From NCBI GenBank assembly GCA_014529385.2, contig CM043944.1, positions 64,258,248 to 64,322,247 of the forward strand: a DNA stretch of 64,000 bases, in the 5' to 3' direction. Position 1 is the first letter of the stretch, and each line of letters opens with the position of its first letter. The notes under the pieces are model-generated. The model had not been told where the DNA came from and did not search any database. It was given only the letters and a program-made list of their open reading frames with translations. The DNA comes from Adiantum capillus-veneris (lineage: Eukaryota > Streptophyta > Polypodiopsida > Polypodiales > Pteridaceae). Shown here one piece after another: positions 31,975-42,680 of this stretch. A program made the position numbers and the translations under genes.

Positions 31975-33565
31975 TGTAACATTAAATGGCCTAATAACTT
32001 ATGTGTAGCGAAAATTAGCATGAACATAGTGGGAATTTCATTAGAATAGATTCCTAATGAGAATTACAAGAGTGCTTGGGTGGAGAGAGAAACAAAAAGC
32101 ATAACACCTAGTTAGATAGCATCAACAATACTTTCAAAAGAGAGAGAAATTAAGCTATTGACAACAGTTGAGGACCAGATTTGCATGGAGCCGGTCCCCC
32201 CTCCAAAAGGCTTTGTATTATGGTTTCTCCCATCAAGAGAGACATTGTACAATACAATTCTTTGTGTTCCTTCAAGACTAGCTAGTGCAATGAAGATGGA
32301 AGCTTCATGCACTAAGCAAAACACTTAATCAAACACAACTTGAATTATCCCCGTTCTCAGACCCAAGACCTCACACACCTTCGAAGATGGTGAGAGCTAG
32401 CAGGGTATGAGAGTAGATTGAGAGGAAGAAGGAGTATCTTACGAGAAAGATGTACATCTCCTCACATAATCACTCATATTAGCATAGCTTAGCTTAGTAA
32501 TTAGCTTGGTAGAGAAGATGAGCATGCATTGAATCTTGGCTCTTGGTTGGATTTGCATCCACATGCCAAGAGAGTGTTGATGTAGGCTTCTATCTCACAA
32601 GCTTGGAGTAGGTGATGAGCTCTCCATTACAGCTTGGTAGGAGATAGAGTATTATTTCTTTACACATGGTCAAGTGTGTGTGTGTGTGTGTCAATACCAA
32701 GAAAAAATTAGCCCCCCCTCTCTCTTGGGCAAGCCCTTCCTGCTAAATTGGTCTGGCTTTTGCCTCATTGGACCTCCCCAAGTCAAGCCAATGGGTGTTA
32801 AGCAGCATAAGTGATAGCCTTCTGACATGTGTCCCCCTTTCCCCTTTTAAGAGAGCTTTAGGTAATTAAATAATTAAACTAAAATCTTATTGGACCCCTT
32901 TGCCTCCTGGCCAATAGGAATCAGGCAAGCCATTGGGCTCCTGAATGCTCATTGGACCCCTTGGGAGACTGCCCAATGGTCTTCTAGGAGACTTAATTCT
33001 CATTGGTTTCTTTTATTAAATGTTTTTAAATTAATAAAACTAGATTTACTCTAGCTTAATTCTCACTGGTCCACTTCAAGGGTCTTCCAATAGGAATTGG
33101 GCACCCCTTGTGGGCATCTAGCCTAGGGAGCTGACATGTGTCCCTAATTCCCTTTGTGTAAAGGGAGCCTGTGTGTGTGTGTGTGTGGCTTTCTCTCTCA
33201 TCCCCTACTAAATGGGCTTGCCCCCTCCTTTATAGGCTTTGAAGAAGACTTTTGTACACACACTAAGCATCCAATTTTCCCTAGGGTTGACCTTTTGGAC
33301 ACAACCTTTGAATTTTGGAACCTTAGCATTTTGGAAGTCTTAATGGGCTGAACCTTAGGTTCTTTTTAGCCCATTGTTTCACATGGCTCTTTTGCAGATG
33401 GCCCCCCCTTTGGATCCCTATTTTCCCTCCTTTGGATCCCTACTGTGGCCGGTCTGCTAGCTTAACCAATATTCTAGCTTTTTCTCCCCTGGCCTTCCCC
33501 ACATTAAATGATCAGTTTAATATGAGAAAATCATTTAGGAGAATTAGATATTGATTATTATGACA
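31975..33565 (-). repeat. 3' LTR (1.6-kb family)
   Basis: 1591 bp, plus-strand TGTAACATTAAATGG...TTATTATGACA. It contains GT dinucleotide runs near 32674-32692 and 33169-33187. Confidence 0.92.
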
Positions 33566-33580
33566 TTACCTCTCTCTTGA
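33566..33580 (-). promoter_or_regulatory. Polypurine tract (1.6-kb LTR family)
   Basis: Minus strand CAAGAGAGAGGTAA lies directly before the LTR start TGTCATAATAA. The same tract occurs at 40854-40867 beside the shared LTR. Confidence 0.75.
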
Positions 33581-33920
33581 AATCATAGTCGTTCTCGACT
33601 ATGGTGTAGAGAAGATAAAGCATGTTCATGAGTCCTTTTCTTAGCGGGTAGAGGATCCCTATGTTACCCTACGACATCATTCCATAATGGATGACTAGTC
33701 CATTTGGCGCTTGAGAGCCTGAGGCTGCCGCAAGCATGTCTGCACATCAGTCCTATCAGTCTTCCATAGTAGAGTGACAAGGTCTACTTGGTGTTTGGGA
33801 GACGTCCTCTCCACAAACTTGATCTAAGCATGCATACTACTTCATTTTTGTGCACAAATAAAAAAAAGATAGTCTTATAAGACAAAAATTTTGTTCATTT
33901 TTAACATTTTATATATTTGC
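33581..33920 (-). other. 3' untranslated region between pol stop and polypurine tract
   Basis: About 340 bp without a reading frame. It is repeated almost unchanged at 40868-41208, beyond the middle LTR. Confidence 0.7.
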
Positions 33921-34400
33921 TTACTCTTGGGAAGCATTGTAAGCATTGACAAGGTTTAGGTTATCCTTTAATTGTATGCCTTGCATCCATCTAGCATCTT
34001 CAAAAGGATAATTCTTAAATTTAATAAGATATCGTCCGATAGTCTTACAGCCTCTTAATACCTTGTCTTCATGTCGGAGAATGGACTCGGGCTGCAGCAC
34101 CTCCTCTTGGTCCTCGATCTCCGGTGGGTCTTCAATAGTTGGTTCTTGAGGTGGCTCTCCCTCGTAATGCTTTAATAGGGTCACGCGAAAAGCATTGTGT
34201 ATGAGCCAATGATTGGGAAACTTAAGTTGATAGGCTATGTCATTGATTAGCCTAAGAATCTGGAAGGGACCATAGTACCTTTTTGCTAGTTTAGCATAGT
34301 ACTTTTGGTGGCCCGTAGGATTCTTGCCCGTCGTGTGCCTTAATCGAGCCTTGGGAAACTTTAACAAGACCCAATCGTTTTCTTTAAAGGCTTGGCTCTT
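33921..34400 (-). pseudogene. Integrase C-terminus and chromodomain (frame-shifted end of pol)
   Basis: The end of the pol gene, out of frame with 34544-37273 because of one frameshift near 34385 and one TAA at 34544. It shows KYYAKLAKRYYGPFQIL, IAYQLKFPNHWLIHNAF and a chromodomain-like C-terminus (IGRYLIKFKNYPFEDARWM). A second copy of the last 97 codons lies at 41209-41498. The chromodomain places the element among the chromoviruses. Confidence 0.88.
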
Positions 34401-34543
34401 CTGTGCTTGTCATCAACAGCCTTTTGCCTTTGCTGTGAGATAGAGATAGCATCTTTAATCTTTTGAAAAGATTCTTGTAGGTCTCGGCTATACTCATCTG
34501 TAGCGAAGATCTTCCCATGTTCTTTAAGTAGCAAGGGACTTTT

Positions 34544-37273
34544 TTATCTTCCCTCTGTTACCTCGAAATGTGCTTTTCCCGTGGAAGTATGTACAGTGTT
34601 ATTGTAAGCATACTCCACTAAGGGTAAGTACTTCTCCCATTGGGATCTTTGATCTACTTCCGTTACATAGGCTTTTAGTAGATCGAGAATTGTTAGGTTA
34701 GCTATTTCACTTTGGCCATCCGTTTGTGGATGATAGGCCGAAGAGAAATTTAGCCTTGTCTCTAAATTCTCAAAGAGACCCTTCCAGAAATTACTGGTCA
34801 TTCTAGGATCTCTATCCGACACTATGGACATTGGCAAGCCATGGTATTTGAAAATTTGTGAAATGAAGAGGGTTGCCATTTGATGGGCTTTCATAGTCTT
34901 TTTGACAGGTATAAAATGATCTTGTTTACTGAACCTGTCTACTATCGTCCATATTCCCGTATTCCCATGGATAGACTTAGGCAATCCAAAGATAAAATCC
35001 ATGGATATGCTCTCCGATGGTGAATTAGGGATTGGCAAGGGTTGAAGCAATCCAGGTTGCTTCCCTCTATCAAATTTTGTCTTTTGACATACCACACATT
35101 TGGAAACATACTCTTGTATGTTCACTTTCATGGTAGGCCAATAGAAATATGTTTGAATTCCCTTTAAGGTAGACTGAATCCCTCTATGCCCCGCATACGG
35201 GGGAGAATGAGATTCATACATTACTTTCTCACGCAGGGAGTTAGTAACGCATAGTCTATTTCCATAGAGAAGATAACCATCTTGTAAAGTAAATGGTTCT
35301 TCTTTCTTCCCTAATGTAAGGGCTGAAATCACATCTTTAAAATTGGGATCAATAGCATACTCATCTATCATTGAAGATAGATCATTGTGAGTTGCTATGG
35401 AAACCGCATTCACTCTCGGCCGTCTTGAGAGTGCATCGGCTACTTGATTATGCTTGCCAGCAATGTGAGTAATATGAAAATGAAATTGCGAAAGGAAATT
35501 TTTCCACCTCATTTGTTTGTCGGAGAGCTTGGTCTGCGTCATGAAGTACTTAAGACTTTGGTGATCCGTTCGCATAATGAAAGGAGTTCCCAATAAATAG
35601 TGCTTCCATGAGCCTAAGGCATGTAGAACTGCAAGGAGTTCCTTTTCGTATGTGCCTAGAGCTTGCTCAACAGGGTCGAGCCTTCGGCTCTCATAGCCTA
35701 TGACGTGCCCTTCTTGGAGCAAAACAGCTCCAAGGCAATCACCACAGGCATCACATTGGACCTCAAATGGTTTTGAGAGATCCGGTAGTGTAAGCACTGG
35801 TTGAGAGATAAGCTTTTCAAAAGAATTGTTCTCCTTAGCAAACCATGTATACCTAACGCTTTTCTTTGTTAGGTCATGTAATGGTCCCGCAATTCGTGAG
35901 AACTTTTCTATGAAGCGTCTATAGTATGCGCACATACCTATAAAGCTTCTTAGTTCATGAAGATTCCTTGGTTTAGGCCATCCTTTTATTACCTCTAACT
36001 TGGATGGATCCATTTGGATGCCATCTTGAGAGATAATGTGACCTAAATATTGAATCTCTTGCAAGAAAAAGTCACTTTTCTTTCGATTAACATAAAGTTT
36101 ATTCTCTCTTAAAACTTGAAATATTACCTGGAGGTGTTGCTTGTGTTCCTCCAATGAATTAGAGTAGATGATAATATCATCAAAGAACACTCCAGTGAAG
36201 GTTCGATGAGGCCTGAACAGCTTCTCTATCAAGAAGTTGAATGTGGCTAGTGCATTGGTCAAGCCAAAAGGCATGACAATGTATTCGTCAAGACCAAATG
36301 TAGTGCGAAATGCGGTCTTTACAATGTCTTGATCAACTATCCTTATTTGATGATAGCCACTCTTTAGGTCAACCCTACTGAAGTAGGTCGATCCTTGTAG
36401 CTTATCAAATAGGTCTTCTACCCGTGGAACGGGAAACCTATTCTTGATAGTGATCCTATTTAGTGCTCTATAGTCGACACACATACAATACGTGCCGTCT
36501 TTCTTTTGCACTAATAGCACAGGTGAGAAAAATGGAGATGAGCTAGGCCTAACCATGCCCTTCTCAACTAACTCATGCACTTGCCGCATAATCTCCTCTT
36601 GTTGAGCTTGAGAAACTCTATAAGGAGGTTTACTAGGTGGTGAACTTCCTGGAAGAAGTTCAATTGCATGGTCATCATTACCTTGTTTAGGAGGTAGCTC
36701 ACAAGGGATGTCGTCAATAAAAACATCTTGAAACCCCTTGAGAAAATTGGATAACTCTAATTCCTTTTGGTTGCTTTTATTTTCGTTTGTTAAAGAATTA
36801 GGTTCATTTTGAGAATCTTTAACAAAAATCATGTACACGGAAATAGAGCTCTTTATTGACTTGTTGAAAGCTGGTGTATGTACAATGGGGATGGTGTTAC
36901 CCATTTCCTTAGCATCTATATACATGTCTTTTTCCCTGAACTTAAAGGAGATTCTCCTTTCATGAAATTTAACATCGGCAGCCAGGCGGTCAAACCATGG
37001 TGCCCCTAGGATTACATCCTCATGCTTGAGAGGAGAGATAAAGAAGTCCTCTTTGTCCACATAGCCTTGGACATGAAGCCTCAATTTCCCAATTAAGGGA
37101 GTGACTGAAGCTTCTTGCCCCTTGAAGGCACTGTCTGCGGGTAGGACATCTCCCATCTCGTAGGATTGTATGCCTAGCTTGGTGGCTAACTCCATAGATA
37201 TAAAATTGTGAGTAGAACCAGGGTCAAAGAGAATAAAAGCATCATGTTCTCTTACCTTTCCCAAGCATGGCAT
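34544..37273 (-). CDS. gypsy Pol: protease, RT, RNase H, integrase (C-terminus cut by a stop)
   Basis: An open 909-codon frame. Protease with LFDPGSTHNFIS (residues about 15-30; DPG in place of the usual DSG). RT with [43 protein letters not shown] and the catalytic FFDDIIIYS (near 360). RNase H with CDACGDCLGAVLLQEG, YEKELLAVLHALGSWKHYL, RTDHQSLKYF and the VADALSRRP end. Integrase with the zinc region (AGHRGIQSTLKGI, CVVCQKTKFDRG), SMDFIFGLP, SDRDPRMTSNFW and AYHPQTDGQSE. It ends at TAA 34544, about 170 codons short of the full protein. Its first ATG at 37273 overlaps the end of gag by 22 bp in another frame, so expression would need frameshifting or reinitiation; the true start of the pol frame may lie slightly upstream. 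Catalytic residues look intact except the altered protease triad. Confidence 0.93.
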   Translation of the reverse strand: MPCLGKVREHDAFILFDPGSTHNFISMELATKLGIQSYEMGDVLPADSAFKGQEASVTPLIGKLRLHVQGYVDKEDFFISPLKHEDVILGAPWFDRLAADVKFHERRISFKFREKDMYIDAKEMGNTIPIVHTPAFNKSIKSSISVYMIFVKDSQNEPNSLTNENKSNQKELELSNFLKGFQDVFIDDIPCELPPKQGNDDHAIELLPGSSPPSKPPYRVSQAQQEEIMRQVHELVEKGMVRPSSSPFFSPVLLVQKKDGTYCMCVDYRALNRITIKNRFPVPRVEDLFDKLQGSTYFSRVDLKSGYHQIRIVDQDIVKTAFRTTFGLDEYIVMPFGLTNALATFNFLIEKLFRPHRTFTGVFFDDIIIYSNSLEEHKQHLQVIFQVLRENKLYVNRKKSDFFLQEIQYLGHIISQDGIQMDPSKLEVIKGWPKPRNLHELRSFIGMCAYYRRFIEKFSRIAGPLHDLTKKSVRYTWFAKENNSFEKLISQPVLTLPDLSKPFEVQCDACGDCLGAVLLQEGHVIGYESRRLDPVEQALGTYEKELLAVLHALGSWKHYLLGTPFIMRTDHQSLKYFMTQTKLSDKQMRWKNFLSQFHFHITHIAGKHNQVADALSRRPRVNAVSIATHNDLSSMIDEYAIDPNFKDVISALTLGKKEEPFTLQDGYLLYGNRLCVTNSLREKVMYESHSPPYAGHRGIQSTLKGIQTYFYWPTMKVNIQEYVSKCVVCQKTKFDRGKQPGLLQPLPIPNSPSESISMDFIFGLPKSIHGNTGIWTIVDRFSKQDHFIPVKKTMKAHQMATLFISQIFKYHGLPMSIVSDRDPRMTSNFWKGLFENLETRLNFSSAYHPQTDGQSEIANLTILDLLKAYVTEVDQRSQWEKYLPLVEYAYNNTVHTSTGKAHFEVTEGR

Positions 37274-38856
37274 AGAAGAGATCCTTTGTGGTGAGTTTGG
37301 TGAGTCTCCTCCTTTTGGATTTCAACCAAGGAAACTCTAGGAGGATCTTGGCGGTTGTTCTTTTGGGGACAAGCGCGGTACGCATGCCCTTGTTCGCCGC
37401 ACTTGAAACACCGGTTATCCTTACGATAACGCTCAAGCTCTTCAGGAGAGAGTTTATTCTTACTTTTGTAAACTCCCTTCTCTTTAGCTTTGTTGGAGTT
37501 GCCCTTAGGAGACTTTTGGACATTGTCCTTCCCCTTAGGCTCATTGGAACCCTTGTTTTCCGGGGGCTTATTATTTCTTTTTGCCCCCGTTTGGAAATTG
37601 ATTCGAGAGGCGACCATAGTGTGGTGTATTACCGCCGATATGGTATGTGGTCTTTGGGAGTTGACATACTCCGCCATTTCTTCGGTTAAGCCCGCACAAA
37701 ATTGTTTCTTTTGCTCTCCAAAATCCAATCTTTTGAAGACAGTGGCTTTGAGTTGTAGGTCCCAAAACTTGTCTACATATTTGTGGATGGATTCATTGGG
37801 AGAGAGCTTTAAGCTTCGCCATTCGGTGAGTACTTTGTCTTTGGCATCAGTGGCCAAAAATTGCTTCATAATGGAAGCTCTTAAAGCCTTCCATGTTCGT
37901 GGAGCTTCACCATTGGCTCGTAGGCTAGACCACCATTGTCTGGCGGACTTTTGAAAGTGCATAGCTACATGGCGTAGCTTAGAGGACTCCGTGAAGCCCT
38001 CATCTCCAAACGCCGCATCGAATTGCTGGATAAAGGCCAAGACTTTGTCCGTAGCACCAAAGGTACCATCATAGGTAAGGAAAGAGATGCTCTTCCCTCC
38101 CTCTTTGAATTTCTTCAACTTGGACGACCTCTTCCATGCGGCATAGGATTTCCTATGGCCTCTTCTTTTTGATGGTTCAAAGGTTGCACCATCACTTTCT
38201 TCAGAGGGTGAAGAATTTGAAGAAGGTGGAGAATAGGGTGACCTCTTTCTCGCCTTTTTCTTGTCTTGATCTTTGTCATCTTCACCATAGTTTTCATAAG
38301 AGGAAGAGGATGAAGAAGATGGAGAAGAGGGTGTCCTCTTTCTCGCCTTTTTCTTCTCTTGCTTTTTATCATCCCTCTCTGAATTGTGGTGGGGAGAAGA
38401 ATATGATGGTCTTCTCCGCTTTGGTGGTGATGGAGAGCGTTTAGCCCGCCGTCTTCGTGGAGCCATCTCCGCCGAGGTGGCGGGAGATTCGCTTCTTTCT
38501 CGTTCCTTCAGTGGAGGCTCTTGAGTTCTCCTTTGGGAAGGAGATACATCATCAAGAAGTAAATTCTTGAGCCCTTCATAAGGATTCTCTTCTTCTTCCC
38601 GAATCGGAGAGAGACCTCTTTTGGTAGTCTCACAAGGAGGCTTCCTAGGTGTTCTCTCGTCATGGTGATTAGCTTGGACAATCCCGTGAGCACGGAGCTG
38701 CCGTTGCACTTCACTTTGGAGAGATGGATTGCCCATGGCTTGTTGAAGCCTAGAAACAAGATAGTTAACAAGCATTGAAGTATCATTAGCAGCTTGCTCA
38801 TGAGCAAAATCAAAGTTATCAACATTAGTTTCACTCTCTTTACTATTGTCAGCCAT
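37252..38856 (-). CDS. gypsy Gag with Arg/Ser-rich N-terminal half
   Basis: An intact 534-codon frame. Residues 1-80: an N-terminal region starting MADNSKESE. Residues about 120-230: a strongly basic Arg/Ser/Lys/Pro-rich tract holding two imperfect tandem copies of a unit of about 33 residues (DDKKQEKKKARKRTP... and DDKDQDKKKARKRSP...). Residues about 250-430: the retrotransposon gag core (FLTYDGTFGATDKVLAF, SARQWWSSL, WRSLKLSPNESIHKYVDKF). Residues about 495-510: zinc knuckle CFKCGEQGHAYRAC. The Arg/Ser tract resembles SR-protein repeats; a role in RNA binding or nuclear traffic is inference. It is followed by pol with a 22-bp overlap in a different frame. Confidence 0.93.
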   Translation of the reverse strand: MADNSKESETNVDNFDFAHEQAANDTSMLVNYLVSRLQQAMGNPSLQSEVQRQLRAHGIVQANHHDERTPRKPPCETTKRGLSPIREEEENPYEGLKNLLLDDVSPSQRRTQEPPLKERERSESPATSAEMAPRRRRAKRSPSPPKRRRPSYSSPHHNSERDDKKQEKKKARKRTPSSPSSSSSSSYENYGEDDKDQDKKKARKRSPYSPPSSNSSPSEESDGATFEPSKRRGHRKSYAAWKRSSKLKKFKEGGKSISFLTYDGTFGATDKVLAFIQQFDAAFGDEGFTESSKLRHVAMHFQKSARQWWSSLRANGEAPRTWKALRASIMKQFLATDAKDKVLTEWRSLKLSPNESIHKYVDKFWDLQLKATVFKRLDFGEQKKQFCAGLTEEMAEYVNSQRPHTISAVIHHTMVASRINFQTGAKRNNKPPENKGSNEPKGKDNVQKSPKGNSNKAKEKGVYKSKNKLSPEELERYRKDNRCFKCGEQGHAYRACPQKNNRQDPPRVSLVEIQKEETHQTHHKGSLLCHAWER

Positions 38857-39260
38857 TCTAACAACTTTTAGGTGTAAACTTTTTAGGTGTACTTTGGCAC
38901 TTCAAGCCCTAGTTGCTACTCCTCTTTACCCCTTTAGAAAAAGCACTCAAGCTACTGTACCCGCGGCTCGAATACCATTAATTGCAAGGAATAGAAGAGA
39001 GGGTCTTTCGACACCAAAACAGCACCAGCTCTTGTCAAGCTTCTAATAGCTCAATAGTGGTTAAGCCGTAGGCAAGCCCCGTAGGACTCCACTATTAAGA
39101 CCATAGCTCTCGACTGTGATGCCCCTTTAACTGTACGAAGGCAGGCGCACTGCAAGGCTGAAAAATCCCTATTCTACTTACTCACAGGCAATTAATAATA
39201 CCAACCATTTGTAGCTAGCTTGAGGACCTCCCTTCTTGAGCAAGAAAAGAGAAACCTTGA
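38857..39260 (-). other. Leader of the 1.6-kb-LTR element
   Basis: About 400 bp between primer site and gag start, with no supported frame. Confidence 0.7.
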
Positions 39261-39272
39261 GCTCTGATACCA
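39261..39272 (-). promoter_or_regulatory. Primer binding site (1.6-kb LTR element)
   Basis: Minus strand TGGTATCAGAGC, a perfect 12-base iMet primer site one base from the LTR end. Confidence 0.95.
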
Positions 39273-39273
39273 A

Positions 39274-40853
39274 TGTAACATTAAATGGCCTAATAACTTA
39301 TGTGTAGCGGAAATTAGCATGAACATAGTGGGAATTTCATTAGAATCGATTCCTAATGAGAACTACAAGAGTGCTTGGGTGGAGAGAGAAACAAAAAGCA
39401 TAACACCTAGTTAGATAGCATCAACAATACTTTCAAAAGAGAGAGAAATTAAGCTATTGACAACAGTTGAGGACCGGATTTGCATGGAGCCGGTCCCCCC
39501 TCCAAAAGGCTTTGTATTATGGTTTCTCCCATCAAGAGAGACATTGTACAATACAATTCTTTGTGTTCCTTCAAGACTAGCTAGTGCAATGAAGATGGAA
39601 GCTTCATGCACTAAGCAAAACACTTAATCAAACACAACTTGAATTATCCCCGTTCTCAGACCCAAGACCTCACACACCTTCGAAGATGGTGAGAGCTAGC
39701 AAGGTATGAGAGTAGATTGAGAGGAAGAAGGAGTATCTTACGAGAAAGATGTACATCTCCTCACATAATCACTCATATTAGCATAGCTTAGCTTAGTAAT
39801 TAGCTTGGTAGAGAAGATGAGCATGCATTGAAGCTTGGCTCTTGGTTGGATTTGCATCCACATGCCAAGAGAGTGTTGATATAGGCTTCTATCTCACAAT
39901 CTTGGAGTAGGTGATGAGCTCTCTATTAAAGCTTGGGAGGAGATAGAGTATTCTTTCTTCACACATGGTCAAGTGTGTGTGTGTGTGTGTGTGTCTCAAT
40001 ACCAAGCAAAAATTAGCCCCCCCTCTCTCTTGGGCAAGCCCTTCCTGCTAAATTGGTCTGGCTTTTGCCTCATTGGACCTCCCCAAGTCAAGCCAATGGG
40101 TGTTAAGCAGCATAAGTGATAGCCTTCTGACATGTGTCCCCCTTTCCCCTTTTGTGAGAGCTTTAGGTAATTAAATAATTAAACTAAACTCTCATTGGAC
40201 CCCTTTGCCTCCTGGCCAATAGGAATCAGGCAAGCCATTGGGCTCCTGAATGCTCATTGGACCCCTTGGGAGACTGCCCAATAGTCTTCTAGGAGACTTA
40301 ATTCTCATTGGTTTCTTTTATTAAATGTTTTTAAATTAATAAAACTAGATTTACTCTAGCTTAATTCTCACTGGTCCACTTCAAGGGTCTTCCAATAGGA
40401 ATTGGGCACCCCTTGTGGGCATCTGGCCTAGGGAGCTGACATGTGTCCCTAATTCCCTTTGTGTAAAGGGAGCCTGTGTGTGTGTGTGTGGCTTTCTAAA
40501 TGGGCTCGCCCCCTCCTTTGTAGGCTTTGAAGAAGACTTTTGTACACACACTAAGCATCCAATTTTCCCTAGGGTTGACCTTTTGGACACAACCTTTGAA
40601 TTTTGGAACCTTAGCATTTTGGAAGTCTTAATGGGCTGAACCTTAGGGTCTTTTTAGCCCATTGTTGCACATGGCTCTTTTGCAGATGGCCCCCCCTTTG
40701 GATCCCTATTTTCCCTCCTTTGGATCCCTACTGTGGCCGGTCTGCTAGCTTAACCAATATTCTAGCTTTTTCTCCCCTGGCCTTCCCCACATTAAATGAT
40801 CAGTTTAATATGAGAAAATCATTGAGGAGAATTAGATATTGATTATTATGACA
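39274..40853 (-). repeat. 5' LTR of one copy and 3' LTR of a second (shared)
   Basis: 1580 bp, partner of 31975-33565, with GT runs near 39972-39994 and 40474-40489. On its right it is followed not by host DNA but by a polypurine tract and the pol end of another copy. Confidence 0.92.
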
Positions 40854-41498
40854 TTACCTCTCTCTTGGAATCATAGTCGTCCTCGACTATGGTGTAGAGA
40901 AGATAAAGCATGTTCATGAGTCCTTTTCTTAGCGGGTAGAGGATCCCTATGTTACCCTACGACATCATTCCATAATGGATGACTAGTCCATTTGGCGCTT
41001 GAGAGCCTGAGGCTGTCGCAAGCATGTCTGCACATCAGTCCTATCACTCTTCCATAGTAGAGTGACAAGGTCTACTTGGTGTTTGGGAGACGTCGTCTCC
41101 ACAAACTTGATCTAAGCATGCATACTACTTCATTTTTGTACACAAATTAAAAAAAGAGAGTCTTATAAGACAAAAATTTTGTTCATTTTTAACATTTTGT
41201 ACATTTGCTTACTCTTGGGAAGCATTGTAAGCATTGACAAGGTTTAGGTTATCCTTTAATTGTATGCCTTGCATCCATCTAGCATCTTCAAAAGGATAAT
41301 TCTTAAATTTAATAAGATATCGTCCGATAGTCTTACCGCCTCTTAATACCTTGTCTTCATGTCGGAGAATGGACTCGGGCTGCAGCACCTTCTCTTGGTC
41401 CTCGATCTCCGGTGGGTCTTCAATAGTTGGTTCTTGAGGTGGCTCTCCTTTGTAAGGCTTTAATAGGCTCACATGAAAAGCATTGTGTATGAGCCATT
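40854..41498 (-). pseudogene. 3' end of a second copy (pol C-terminus plus purine tract)
   Basis: Matches 33566-34215 closely: purine tract, 3' untranslated region, then the last 97 codons of pol including IGRYLIKFKNYPFEDARWM. Homology stops at about 41498 (after ATGAGCCA), where unrelated sequence leading to a GA repeat begins. With the LTR at 39274-40853 this is a tandem, LTR-sharing arrangement of two copies, the right one truncated. Confidence 0.9.
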
Positions 41499-41540
41499 GT
41501 GCGGAGGGGAGATAAGGGTGTTTGTGTCTTTTACAAAGAA

Positions 41541-41543
<3 letters not shown>

Positions 41544-41635
<92 letters not shown>
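41544..41635. repeat. (GA)n microsatellite
   Basis: About 46 GA units. Arg/Glu and Leu/Ser reading frames across it are artefacts. Confidence 0.95.
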
Positions 41636-41639
<4 letters not shown>

Positions 41640-41770
41640 TAAGAAAAGAGAGAGACAAATTGCTCATATCAAGCCCCCCTCATCATCAAAATCCTTGCTC
41701 TTGCCCTTGCTGAATTGAACTTGCTTATCTCTGTTCAGCCAGAGCTTCACTCATCATTGACACTACTCAG

Positions 41771-41844
41771 CCCGATCATCTAAAGCCTACCAAAGTTTTC
41801 ATGAGAGCCCGATTATCTAAAGCCTACCAAAGTTTTCATGAGAG
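41771..41844. repeat. 37-bp tandem duplication
   Basis: The unit beginning CCCGATCATCTAAAGC and ending TTTCATGAGAG occurs at 41771-41807 and again at 41808-41844, with one difference. Confidence 0.85.
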
Positions 41845-42510
<666 letters not shown>

Positions 42511-42680
42511 GTTAGGGAATTGCTTGATCTCTCTCTGCTGGGTGCTATATAAATTGGGTGGCTGCGACCATGCTTTTCTCTCTAAAAACGGAAGGATGCT
42601 TTTCTCTCTAATAAAAACGGCACGCCTCTCTCTCTCTCTATATATATATATCCTCGTTAATTCTTTAAACAAATCAATGG

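Larger units (their letters stand above)
31975..40853 (-). mobile_element. Ty3/gypsy element with 1.6-kb LTRs
   Basis: An 8.9-kb minus-strand element with LTRs at 31975-33565 and 39274-40853, a perfect iMet primer site at 39261-39272, and a purine tract next to the left LTR. Gag (37252-38856) and pol (37273-33921) are nearly intact, with one nonsense and one frameshift in the integrase C-terminal part, making this among the youngest elements here. The LTRs are very similar by eye, apart from microsatellite length changes and a short deletion in the right copy. To its right, 40854-41498 is the 3' end of another copy of the same element, so the right LTR is shared and a target duplication cannot be expected there. 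It interrupts the Athila-like gag on the left. Confidence 0.92.
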
